Shown here: positions 28,224 to 36,611 of the stretch, piece after piece
Position numbering within the stretch: position 1 is the stretch's first letter
Layout of the letters: each line of letters starts with the position of its first letter
Assembly: GCF_024734405.1 (NCBI RefSeq)
Contig: NZ_CP059556.1
Location: 5,580,001 to 5,644,000 of the forward strand
Direction of reading: 5' to 3'
DNA: 64,000 nucleotides
Source of the DNA: Saccharopolyspora gregorii
GTDB lineage: Bacteria > Actinomycetota > Actinomycetes > Mycobacteriales > Pseudonocardiaceae
Position numbers and translations under genes: made by a program
The notes under the pieces: generated by a model
What the model was told of the DNA's origin: nothing
The model's input: only the letters and a program-made list of their open reading frames with translations
Databases searched by the model: none

Positions 28224-31175
28224 TCAGGTGTCGAGTTCGATGGTGGAGCCGTCGTCCCGCGACTTCCGGATCCGCAGCCGCACCCCGATCCGCTGGCGCA
28301 TCTCGTCCACGTGCGAGACGAGGCCGATCACTCGGCCACCGGCGCGCAGCTCGTCGAGCGTGTCCATCACGAGGTCGAGGGTGTTCGCGTCGAGCGTGCC
28401 GAAGCCCTCGTCGATGAACAGCGTGTCCAGCAGTGCCCCACCGGTCTCGGCGGCCACCACGTCGGCGAGGCCGAGCGCCAGCGACAGCGAGGCCATGAAC
28501 GATTCGCCACCGGAGAGCGTCTTCGCCGAGCGGGTCTGCCCGGAGTAGTCGTCGAGCACGTCGAGCCCGAGCCCGCCCCGGGTGCCCCGCGCGCCCGCGG
28601 CGTCGGAGTGCACGAACGAGTAGCGGCCGTCGCTCATCCGCCGCAACCGCCGGGTCGCGGTGACCGCGACCTCCTCCAGCCGGGCGGCGAGCACGTAGGA
28701 GCGCAGGGACATCTTCCGCGCGTTCTGCCCGCGCCCGTTGACGACGTCGGCGAGCGCTTCGAGTTCGGCGTGTTCGGCGAGCGCCGGGCCGAGCTCGTCC
28801 CAGGCCGCGCGCAGCCGGGTCGCGAGCCGCCGCACGTCCTGTTCGCGCTGTTCGACGCGTTGCGCGGTGATGGCGGCGCGTTCGGCGGCTTCGCGGGCGG
28901 TGGTGGCGGCTTCGGCGGCGGCGTCGAGCCCGACCTCGGTGTCGGCGTCGATGCCGAAGAGCTCTTCGCCGCCGAGCGCGGCCTGGGCGGTGGCGCGTCG
29001 CTGCTCGGCGCGGGTGAGGGCGTCGGCGAGCTCGGTGCGCCGGCTCTCGTCCCGTTCGGCGCGCAGCGCCTCGTCGACGTCGGCGAAGCCCGCGTCGACC
29101 GCCGCGGCCCGCAGGGCTTCGCGCTGCTTGGCGAGCCGGGCGTCCGCGTCGTCGCGGGCGGTGCGGGCGGCGACGAGGCGGTCGAGCCGTTCGACCTGCT
29201 CGAGCAGGTGCGCGCGGTGCGCGTCGATGTCGGGGTGCTCGCCGCGAGCGGCGTCCAGCCGGGCGGCACGGGCCTCGATCGCCTCAGCCAGGCCGGTGCG
29301 TTCGGTGCGCGCGGCGGCGATGCGCCGGTCCAGCTCGCCGCGCTGCTCGGTGAGCCGTTGCGCGGCGGATTCCAGTTCGGCGAGTTCCCGGCTGCGCGCC
29401 GGGGTCTGGTCCGCGAGCGCGCGCACCGCGTCGCGGCGTTCGGTGGCGGAGGTGGTCTCGGCGGCGAGGTCGTCGGTGCCGCGGTCGCCGAGGCGGTGCC
29501 GCAGCAGTTCGAGGTGCCTGCGCGCGTCGGTCTCCGCCGCGGCGGTGCTGTCGCGGCGGGCTTGGGCGCGTTGTTCGGCCTGCTGGGCGCGTTCCTCGTC
29601 CTCGGCGCCGACCGAGTCGTCCACGGCCGAGCGCGGTTCGGGGTGGTCGGCGGACCCGCACACCGGGCACGGATCCCCCGCGGTGAGTCCGGCGGCGAGT
29701 TCGGCGGCCATCCCGGCGAGCCTGCGGTCGCGCAGGTCCAGCACGGTCTCGCGGGCGCGCTGGTGCTCGTCCACGGCGCGGCGGGCGGCTTCGGCGGCCT
29801 GTTCGTGGGCCTGCTGCGCGGCGGGCACGGCGCGGGCGGTGCCGAGCAGGTCGGCGAGTTCTTCGACCTTCGCCTCGACCTGGTCGCGGCGGGTGGCCGC
29901 TTCCTTGGCCTCGTCGAGCCGGGTGCGGGCGGTGCTGATGCGGTCGGGCAGCGCGGCCTGCTGCTCGTCGAGCTCGGCGGTGGCGCGTTCGTCGGCGTCG
30001 ATCCCGCGGTCGAGCTCGGCGAGCCGGGCGCGGTCGGTGTCCTGCTTGCGGGCTTCGGGGAGCAGTTCGGCGAGCGCGCCCGCGCGTTCGCGGTGTTCGC
30101 CGGAACGCCTGCGCAGCTCGTCGAGCGGGGCGTCCGGGTCGGGGCAGCCCGTTTCGGCGTGCGCGGCTTCCCCGGCGGCCCGGTCGAGTTCGGTCTCGGC
30201 TTCGGTGACGGCACGGCGCGCGGTGAGCACCGGCAGCACCCGCTGGGCGGCGTCGAGTTCGGTGCGCCACCGCCGGTGTTCGGCCTGCTGCGCGTCGAGT
30301 TCGGCGAGCTCGGCGTGGGCGCCGCGCACCCGGCGGACCTTGTCGGCGAGCTCGCGGCGGGCGGTGAGCTCCTGTTCCGCGGCGTCGCGGCGGGCGGCGA
30401 GTTCGACGTGCTGCCGCCGGGTCTCGTCGAGCTCGGCGGCGAGGTGCTTCTCCCAGCTCTCCAGCCAGTGCCGCTCGTCGGCGCCGTCCTCCGGGTCCTG
30501 CCCGACGACCTGGGCGGCGCGGGCGAGCAGTTCCCGCACCTGCTGCTGGTGTGCTTCGACGTCGCGGCCGCGTTCCCGGCGGTGCTCGACGAACCACCGC
30601 TCGACGTCGGCGAACCGCTGGGTGCCGAACAGCTTCTCCAGCAGCTTCTCGCGTTCGGTGGTCTCGGCGCGCAGGAAGTTCGCGAACTCGCCCTGCGGCA
30701 GCAGCACGACCTTCGTGAACTGGTCGACGCTCATCCCGAGCAACCGCTGCACGCTGCGGTTGACCTCGTCGATGCGGCTGGATCCTTCGGAGGGAGCGTC
30801 GCCGGGCGCGTCGCCGATCCAGGTCAGCGAGGCCTTGGCGTTGCGGGTGGTGGTGCCTTCACCGCGCTTCTTGCGCTGGTCGTACTTGGGGCTGCGCACG
30901 ACGCGCAGCCGGTGGCCCTGCACGGTCAGCTCCAGCTCGACCGAGGTGGCCACGTCGTCGGCGGCGGTGTCGCAGCGCAGCTGCTTGACCTGTTCGCGCG
31001 CACCGGGCACCGCGCCGTAGAGGGCGAAGCAGATCGCGTCGAGCAGGCTGGTCTTGCCCGCGCCGGTGTCGCCGTGCAGCAGGAAGAGGCCGTCGGTGCC
31101 GAGCGCGTCGAAGTCGACGTCGACCCGGTCCCGGTAGGGCCCGAACGCGGTGATCGCGAGCTGGTGCAGCCTCAT
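28224..31175 (-). CDS. sbcC: Exonuclease subunit SbcC (Rad50-like ATPase)
   Basis: This 983-residue SMC-like protein partners SbcD to process hairpins and DNA ends. Walker A is HGDTGAGKTSLLDAI near residue 35. Long coiled coils (about residues 190-480 and 530-780) flank a zinc hook CPVC near residues 503-506. The ABC signature is LSGGESF near residue 887, and Walker B is DTLFIDEGFGTLD near residue 910. The ATG at 31175 overlaps the sbcD stop (ATGA). The arms are very rich in Ala, Arg and Glu, which produces long open shadow frames on the other strand. Confidence 0.96.
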   Translation of the reverse strand: MRLHQLAITAFGPYRDRVDVDFDALGTDGLFLLHGDTGAGKTSLLDAICFALYGAVPGAREQVKQLRCDTAADDVATSVELELTVQGHRLRVVRSPKYDQRKKRGEGTTTRNAKASLTWIGDAPGDAPSEGSSRIDEVNRSVQRLLGMSVDQFTKVVLLPQGEFANFLRAETTEREKLLEKLFGTQRFADVERWFVEHRRERGRDVEAHQQQVRELLARAAQVVGQDPEDGADERHWLESWEKHLAAELDETRRQHVELAARRDAAEQELTARRELADKVRRVRGAHAELAELDAQQAEHRRWRTELDAAQRVLPVLTARRAVTEAETELDRAAGEAAHAETGCPDPDAPLDELRRRSGEHRERAGALAELLPEARKQDTDRARLAELDRGIDADERATAELDEQQAALPDRISTARTRLDEAKEAATRRDQVEAKVEELADLLGTARAVPAAQQAHEQAAEAARRAVDEHQRARETVLDLRDRRLAGMAAELAAGLTAGDPCPVCGSADHPEPRSAVDDSVGAEDEERAQQAEQRAQARRDSTAAAETDARRHLELLRHRLGDRGTDDLAAETTSATERRDAVRALADQTPARSRELAELESAAQRLTEQRGELDRRIAAARTERTGLAEAIEARAARLDAARGEHPDIDAHRAHLLEQVERLDRLVAARTARDDADARLAKQREALRAAAVDAGFADVDEALRAERDESRRTELADALTRAEQRRATAQAALGGEELFGIDADTEVGLDAAAEAATTAREAAERAAITAQRVEQREQDVRRLATRLRAAWDELGPALAEHAELEALADVVNGRGQNARKMSLRSYVLAARLEEVAVTATRRLRRMSDGRYSFVHSDAAGARGTRGGLGLDVLDDYSGQTRSAKTLSGGESFMASLSLALGLADVVAAETGGALLDTLFIDEGFGTLDANTLDLVMDTLDELRAGGRVIGLVSHVDEMRQRIGVRLRIRKSRDDGSTIELDT

Positions 31176-32353
31176 TCCCGCACCTCCGCGACCTGCACGG
31201 CGTGCAGCGCTTCGGCGAGCAGCGCGCGTTCGCCACCGGTGGGTTCGGATCCGCGGCAGTCGGCGACGAACCCTTCGGCGATGGTGGTGTCGTCCCGCCC
31301 GCGCACGGCTTCGGAGTAGCGCAGTTCCGCGGTGGCGCGGCCGTTCTCCGGCTGCCATTCGAGGTGGACCGCGTGCGGGAACCGCTCCTGCAGGGCGCGC
31401 ATCGCGTCGACCGGCCGCACGTCGTCGGTGAGCGTGGCGGACAGGAAGCACTCCTCGAACTCGGCGTACTCGGGTTCGGCGAGCAGCGCGTCGAGCCGGC
31501 CGCGGACGGTCGCGAGCGCGCGCGGCACGGGCAGTTCGTGGCGGCGCACCTCGTGGAGCCCGTCGGCGTCGAGGTCGACGAGCCAGGCGGATTTCCGCTG
31601 CCGCGCCTCGGAGAACGAGTAGGCGAGCGGGCTCCCGGAGTAGCGCAGGTGCTCGGCGAGGGTCTGCGGCCCGTGCAGGTGCCCGAGCGCCACGTAGTCC
31701 ACGCCGTCGAAGACCGAACCGGGCACGGTGTCGACGCCGCCGACGGCGATGGGCCGTTCGGATTCGCTGGCGTCACCGCCGACGACGAAGGCGTGCGCGA
31801 GCACGACGGACCGGGTTCCGGCGGGCCGGCCCGCGAGGTCGGCGCGGACGCGGTTCATCGCCTCGGCGAGCACCGGTTCGTGCCCGCGGCCCTGAACCGG
31901 GGCCGCGCCGGGCACGTCGGGCAGCGAGTCGAGGACCTGGCGCGCCGGATCCGGTTCCAGGTAGGGGATCCCGTAGAACGCGACGGGCCCGTGCTCGTCG
32001 TCGAGCAGCACCGGTTCGTGCAGCCGGGAGATGCGGGTGCGCAGGTGCAGCCCACCCGCGGCGGCGAACTCGCCGAAGGCGCCGACGCGGGCGGCGGAGT
32101 CGTGGTTGCCGGGGGTGACGACGAGCCGCGCCCCGGCCGCGCGGAGCGCGCCGAACACGCGCACGCAGGTCTCCACGGCCTCGCCGGAGGGCACGGCGCG
32201 GTCGTAGAGGTCGCCGGAGACGACGACCACGTCGACGTCTTCGGCGGTGACCAGGTCGGCCAGTCCGGTGAGGACCGCTTCCTGCTCGGCGAGCAGGTCT
32301 CGGCCGTGGAACGTCCGCCCCACGTGCCAGTCGGAGGTGTGCAGCACCCGCAT
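31172..32353 (-). CDS. sbcD: Exonuclease subunit SbcD (Mre11-like nuclease)
   Basis: This 393-residue metallophosphoesterase nuclease has metal-binding motifs in order: HTSDWHVGR (residues 4-12), VVVSGDLYDRAVPS (near 49), TPGNHDS (near 83), LAHAFVVGG (near 185) and VALGHLHGPQ (near 217). The capping domain follows. The ATG at 32353 opens the conserved motif; an earlier TTG at 32362 is unlikely. Together with sbcC it forms the bacterial Mre11-Rad50 complex. Confidence 0.96.
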   Translation of the reverse strand: MRVLHTSDWHVGRTFHGRDLLAEQEAVLTGLADLVTAEDVDVVVVSGDLYDRAVPSGEAVETCVRVFGALRAAGARLVVTPGNHDSAARVGAFGEFAAAGGLHLRTRISRLHEPVLLDDEHGPVAFYGIPYLEPDPARQVLDSLPDVPGAAPVQGRGHEPVLAEAMNRVRADLAGRPAGTRSVVLAHAFVVGGDASESERPIAVGGVDTVPGSVFDGVDYVALGHLHGPQTLAEHLRYSGSPLAYSFSEARQRKSAWLVDLDADGLHEVRRHELPVPRALATVRGRLDALLAEPEYAEFEECFLSATLTDDVRPVDAMRALQERFPHAVHLEWQPENGRATAELRYSEAVRGRDDTTIAEGFVADCRGSEPTGGERALLAEALHAVQVAEVRE

Positions 32354-32645
32354 GGCGGTCAAGTTACCGAACGGCTCCGGCCTCGATCACGCTGCGTCGG
32401 GGCCGTCGAGACGCTGCTCGCGACATCGTCTTCGCAGGTGATCGACACCGCGGCGGACTCGCGGCGGGCCCGGCGGCGGTCCGGTGAGCCGCTGCGCCGA
32501 CACGCGGACGGCGAGTCTGACGTGCGCTCCTGCCAGGGAGAACGCGGCCGATCGGGCCGATCCGGTGGCCCTCGCCCCGATCGGGACCGGATCACCGGCC
32601 GGATGCGGAATGATCAGGACCGTTCCCGGCCGAGAGGAGATCGCC

Positions 32646-33575
32646 ATGGGCGTGCTGATCGCCGTCGTGATCGTGCTGGTGCTGCTGTTCGCGGCCGCGC
32701 TGGTGCTGATCTGGCGGCTCTACACCGACTCCGCGCACCGCGCCGACGAGGCGTTGCGCATGGTGGAGTCCGAACGCGCCCGCACCGTGGAGCAGCAGGC
32801 CGCGCTGCGCCGGTACGAGGTGGCGTTCGCGTCCATCACCGGGCGCGGCGAGCTCGGCGAGCAGGTCCTCGTCGAGACGGCGAAGTCGTTGGGGCTGCGG
32901 GAAGGCGTCCACTTCAGCGTGCAGACCGACCTGGCCGGTGGCGGCGCGGCGCGGCCGGACCTGGTGCTCGCCGTCGGCGGCGGCAGGCAGGTGCCGGTGG
33001 ACGCGAAGGCGAGCCTCGCGGTGTGGGCGGAGGCGATGGAGACCGACGACCCGCAGGAGCGCGGCGATGCGCTGCGGGTGCACGTGCGCAACATCCGCTC
33101 GCGGGCGACCGAGCTGTCCGGCAAGGGCTACCAGCGCTGGGCGGACGCGATCTACGGGACGATCATGTTCGTGCCCTCGGACGCGGCCGTGGTCACCGCG
33201 CTGGACACCGATCCGAGCCTGCTGTCCTGGCTGCTGGACAAGCGGGTCTTCCTGTGCGGCCCCACGGGTTTCGCGGTGCTGGCCTCGGCCGCGCTGTTCG
33301 CGGCGACTGAGCGCACCATCGCGGAGGACATCGAGCAGGTGCGTTCGCAGGCGGTGCGCGCGCAGCGGGCCGCGTCCGGCGCGGTGGAGGCGGTGAACCT
33401 GTCCAGCACCCACCTGCAGCGCTTCGTCTCCGCCCGCCGCCGCGAGCTGGACGCGCTGGAGTCGTTCCGCGGCGCGGTGCAGCCGCTCGCGGAGGGCGCG
33501 GGCGGTGCCGCCTCGATCGGCACGGTGCGCCGGGAGGAGGAGGGGCTGGTGGGCAGCGACCCGGCCGAGAACTGA
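32646..33575 (+). CDS. rmuC: RmuC-like DNA recombination protein
   Basis: This 309-residue protein has one N-terminal membrane span (LIAVVIVLVLLFAAALVLIWRL near residues 3-24), a short coiled coil (about 30-65) and the RmuC nuclease-like core (LVLAVGGGRQVPVDAKASLAVW near residue 115, YGTIMFVPSDAAV near 170). RmuC limits inversions at short repeats. It is divergent from sbcDC, so the three repair genes cluster. It is clearly shorter than the 400-500 residues common in the family because the coiled coil is reduced. AGAGGAGA precedes the ATG at 32646. Confidence 0.88.
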   Translation: MGVLIAVVIVLVLLFAAALVLIWRLYTDSAHRADEALRMVESERARTVEQQAALRRYEVAFASITGRGELGEQVLVETAKSLGLREGVHFSVQTDLAGGGAARPDLVLAVGGGRQVPVDAKASLAVWAEAMETDDPQERGDALRVHVRNIRSRATELSGKGYQRWADAIYGTIMFVPSDAAVVTALDTDPSLLSWLLDKRVFLCGPTGFAVLASAALFAATERTIAEDIEQVRSQAVRAQRAASGAVEAVNLSSTHLQRFVSARRRELDALESFRGAVQPLAEGAGGAASIGTVRREEEGLVGSDPAEN

Positions 33576-33582
33576 CCTCGGG

Positions 33583-34533
33583 TCAGACGTGAGCGGCGAG
33601 GAACTCGTCGATCGCGTCCACGATCATCGGCACGCTCGGGCCGGGGGTGAAGCCGTGGTCGAAGTCGTCGTAGGGGTGCAGCGACACGTCCACGCCGAGT
33701 TCGCGCAGCTCGGCCGCGAAGTTGAGGCTCTGCGCGATCGGCACCAGCGAATCCTTGGTGCCGTGCTGGATGAGGTACGGCGGCTCGGCGCCGGAGAGGT
33801 TGCGGATCGGGCTGGCGGCGGCCGCGTGCTGCGGGCATTCGCTCGGCATGCAGCCGAGGTACTTGCGCACCGTCCGGCGCGAGTAGTCGGACAGCTGCGG
33901 GGTCGCCAGCTCCGCTTCGGCGCTCAAGTCCGTCGGCCCGAACCAGTCGATCACCGCGCGGATGCCGGTGAGCCCGCCCCCGGGTTCACCGGGGTCGTCG
34001 GTGATCGCGCCGAGCTGCGAGACGAGCAGCCCGCCGGCCGAGGCGCCCCACAGCACCACGCGGTCGGCGTCCAGATCCCACGCACCGGCGTGCGACTGCA
34101 ACCAGCGGACGGCTTCCGCGACGTCCTCGACCTGCGCCGGGGCGGGGACGAGGTCGCTGAGCCGGTAGTCCACCGTGGCCACCGCGAAGCCCCGGCCGAG
34201 CATCCGTTCGGCCGCCAGCGATTCGGCGGCACCGCCGACGGCGCGGTGCCCGTCGAGGCCACGGTCACCCGCGTCCCAGCCGCCGCCGTGCGCGTACACC
34301 ACCAGCGGGTGCGGTCCGGCGCCTTCGGGCAGGAACAGGTCCAGCGCGAGCGGCCCGGACGCGCGCGTCGCGTACACCTGACCGGTGACGACCCGCGCCG
34401 CGCCGAGGTCGGCGGCGGCCGCTCCGATCAGCGTGCCGCTGCCGGATCCGGCGGAGACGGCGCATCCGGCGGTCACGGCCAGCACCGCCGTTCCGGCCAG
34501 CACCGCTCGCCAGATCCGCCGTGCCGAGACCAT
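33583..34533 (-). CDS. Secreted alpha/beta-hydrolase lipoprotein (esterase, HSL-like)
   Basis: This 316-residue protein has a lipoprotein signal (RIWRAVLAGTAVLAVTAGC), anchor Cys near residue 24. The mature enzyme is of the hormone-sensitive-lipase/BD-FAE type: oxyanion motif YAHGGGWDAGDRG near residue 82, nucleophile motif LWGASAGGLLVSQ (GxSxG, Ser near 160), catalytic Asp probably in HGTKDSLVPIA and His in FDHGFTPG. It probably hydrolyses esters at the cell surface. GGGAGG lies upstream of the ATG at 34533. The C-terminus is 6 bp from the rmuC stop (convergent). Confidence 0.9.
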   Translation of the reverse strand: MVSARRIWRAVLAGTAVLAVTAGCAVSAGSGSGTLIGAAAADLGAARVVTGQVYATRASGPLALDLFLPEGAGPHPLVVYAHGGGWDAGDRGLDGHRAVGGAAESLAAERMLGRGFAVATVDYRLSDLVPAPAQVEDVAEAVRWLQSHAGAWDLDADRVVLWGASAGGLLVSQLGAITDDPGEPGGGLTGIRAVIDWFGPTDLSAEAELATPQLSDYSRRTVRKYLGCMPSECPQHAAAASPIRNLSGAEPPYLIQHGTKDSLVPIAQSLNFAAELRELGVDVSLHPYDDFDHGFTPGPSVPMIVDAIDEFLAAHV

Positions 34534-34707
34534 GCCGCCCTCCCGGAACCGTTGGCTCCGTCCACCGGCGCCGACCGCTGAGGACCTTAACAAGGCCCTC
34601 ACCCGTTCGGGTGGCACTAGTACCACCCGCAAGAAACCAGGACGAACGACGAGCCCGGACGCACGCCCCGCCCGCGAACTCCCCCAGCGCCCCCATAGTC
34701 CTTCATG

Positions 34708-34726
34708 TCAGCGGCGAAGCCGCTGA
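34708..34726. repeat. Short perfect hairpin TCAGCGGC-GAA-GCCGCTGA
   Basis: An 8-bp perfect inverted repeat with a three-base GAA loop sits in the 357-bp gap between the esterase gene and the FGGY kinase gene. It lies 38 bases from the larger palindrome and may belong to the same element. Confidence 0.5.
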
Positions 34727-34764
34727 GCTGCCGACCGAGCACGCAGCCGGACCACCCGCGGGTT

Positions 34765-34848
34765 CTCAGCTGCCTTCTCGCGAGGACAGCTTTTTCGCAT
34801 GTGGCGGAGCCACCTGCGAAAAAGATCCCGCAGCGAGAAGGCAGCTGA
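34765..34848. repeat. 84-bp interrupted palindrome, likely mobile-type or terminator element
   Basis: The arms start CTCAGCTGCCTTCTCGC (34765-34781) and end with the complement GCGAGAAGGCAGCTGAG (34832-34848). Further in, GCTTTTTCGCA pairs with TGCGAAAAAG, and the centre is GTGGC-GGA-GCCAC (34801-34813). Only a few bases between the outer and inner stems do not pair. It is located just past the kinase stop (34891) and could terminate its transcript. Its size and shape match intergenic palindromic elements that multiply in actinobacterial genomes, but only one copy is in this window. Confidence 0.65.
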
Positions 34849-34890
34849 GGTTCCGCCACCCCACCCCCCGATCAGCAGGGGAAGAAGCGA

Positions 34891-36384
34891 TCACTCGTCA
34901 GCAGCGTGCTGCTGACGAGCGAGGAAGTGCTGGATGTCCGCGGTGGCGCGGTAGAGCTCCAGGTAGTGCTGGTAGAAGGCGTCGTAGCGCTCGGTGCGCT
35001 CCGGGTCGGGCACGACGGTGCGAGCGACCGGGTTCCACTGCCGCTCGTCCACGGCGGTGCCGGTGGCGATTCCGGCCATCAGGGCGTCGCCGAACGCGGC
35101 GCCGACGGTCTCGCTGGGGATCTGCTGTTCCTGGCCGGAGATATCGGAGACGATCTGCGTCCACAGCCCGCCCTGGGTGCCGCCACCGACGGCGACGAGC
35201 CGCCCGGCCCGGCCGCCCGCGGAGCTCATCGCTTCGAGGTTGTGCCGCACCCCGTAGCCGATGCCTTCCAGCGCTGCCCGGTACACCTCGGCCCGCCCGT
35301 GGCTGGTGGTGAGCCCGAGCAGCGCACCGCGCGCGTCCGGGTCGAAGATCGGCGTCCGCTCCCCCGCGAAGTACGGCAGCAGCAGCAGGCCGCGGCTGCC
35401 GGCGGGCGCGCCCGCGGCCTGCTCGACGAGTTCGGCGAAGTCGCCGTCGACGAGCCGCCGGATCCAGTCGGTGACCGCGCCGGAGGTCGCCATGCCCGCG
35501 GCGAGCGTGTAGGTGTCCGGGAAGACTCCGCAGGTCCCCCACAGCGCCGAATGCGGCCGCGGGTCGGTGAGCACCTGCACGAAGAACATGGTGGTGCCGT
35601 ACATCAGCATCACGTCGCCGGGTTCGCGCACGCCGGCGCTGGTGGCCTCGGCCCAGGCGTCGATGGTGCCGGTGGTGACGGGCAGGCCTTCGGGCAGCCC
35701 GGTCTCGGCGGCGGCGTGCGCTCCGACGCGGCCGACGACCTCGGTGGGCCAGGCGAGTTCGGGCAGCGGCAGGTCGGGGGCGACGCGCTGCGCCCAGTCC
35801 TTCGACCAGTCGCGGGCCCGCAGGTCGTAGAGCGGGTCGCACTGGCTGGCGGAGTGGTGGTCGAGCACGTAGCGCCCGGTGAGCCGGTGCACCAGGTACG
35901 AGCTGCACATGAGCAGCTTCTCGGTGCGCGCGTACACCTCGGGTTCGTTCTTCGCGAGCCACCGGATCTTCGGCCCGACGGCCTGGCTGGTCAGCGCGGA
36001 GCCGCCGCGGCGCAGGATCTCGTCGGCGCCGAACTCCTCGGTGAGCTCGGCGATCTCGGTGGTGGCGCGGGTGTCGACGCCGTAGAGGATCGCGGGCCGC
36101 AGCGGGTTGCCGTCGCCGTCGGCGGGCAGCAGCACCGGTCCGATGCCGCTGACGCCGAGTCCTTCGATCGTGCGTCCCTCGGCGGCGGGCAGCAGGTCCC
36201 GCACGATGGCGGTGAAGTCGTTCCACCACACCGATTCCGCGTCGTGCTCGACCCAGCCCGGGTGCGGGTAGGAGGTGTCGTGCGGCTTGGTCGACCTGGC
36301 CACGATCCGCCCGTCGGTGGTGACCAGGACCCCCTTGGAACTCGACGTTCCGATGTCGATCCCGATCAGCACGCCCTCAGCCAT
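34891..36384 (-). CDS. FGGY-family pentulose/hexulose kinase
   Basis: This 497-residue sugar kinase has the phosphate-binding N-terminus GIDIGTSSSKGVLVTTDG at residues 7-24, the catalytic base Asp in TTGTIDAWAEATSAG near residue 232, and the FGGY C-terminal parts VAVGGGTQGGLWTQIVSD and VGAAFGDALMAG. Close relatives are annotated as xylulokinases, but the substrate cannot be read from sequence. It follows the isomerase gene on the same strand (228-bp gap) and should phosphorylate the ketose made by it. GGGAGGAAC precedes the ATG at 36384. Confidence 0.9.
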   Translation of the reverse strand: MAEGVLIGIDIGTSSSKGVLVTTDGRIVARSTKPHDTSYPHPGWVEHDAESVWWNDFTAIVRDLLPAAEGRTIEGLGVSGIGPVLLPADGDGNPLRPAILYGVDTRATTEIAELTEEFGADEILRRGGSALTSQAVGPKIRWLAKNEPEVYARTEKLLMCSSYLVHRLTGRYVLDHHSASQCDPLYDLRARDWSKDWAQRVAPDLPLPELAWPTEVVGRVGAHAAAETGLPEGLPVTTGTIDAWAEATSAGVREPGDVMLMYGTTMFFVQVLTDPRPHSALWGTCGVFPDTYTLAAGMATSGAVTDWIRRLVDGDFAELVEQAAGAPAGSRGLLLLPYFAGERTPIFDPDARGALLGLTTSHGRAEVYRAALEGIGYGVRHNLEAMSSAGGRAGRLVAVGGGTQGGLWTQIVSDISGQEQQIPSETVGAAFGDALMAGIATGTAVDERQWNPVARTVVPDPERTERYDAFYQHYLELYRATADIQHFLARQQHAADE

Positions 36385-36611
36385 CGCTGTTCCTCCCGCT
36401 CGTCCGGTGTTCCCCGCGGCATCGTAAAGACCCGCCGCCCGGGCGATCCGCACTCCTGTCCGATTCGGGCACGCGCGCGGCCCGCTGGGCCATCGGCGGG
36501 AGCCCGGTTCCCGCCGATGGCCGCTGGACCAGCGCTCTGACCTGCGCTTCGATGCGGGACGCGCGCGTGTTTGTTTCGGCCCGTTCCGGCTTGTTCGATC
36601 CGGTGCGCCGC

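Noticed and set aside
27753-31319. A 1188-residue plus-strand open frame
   Set aside because: It is antisense to ychF start, the lipoprotein and sbcC; its Gly/Val/Arg-rich composition is the shadow of Ala/Glu/Arg codons in sbcC. The sense gene has all ATPase motifs.
34617-34859. An 80-residue minus-strand frame over the large palindrome
   Set aside because: The frame is generated by the palindrome arms and lacks a ribosome site; a non-coding element is the simpler explanation.
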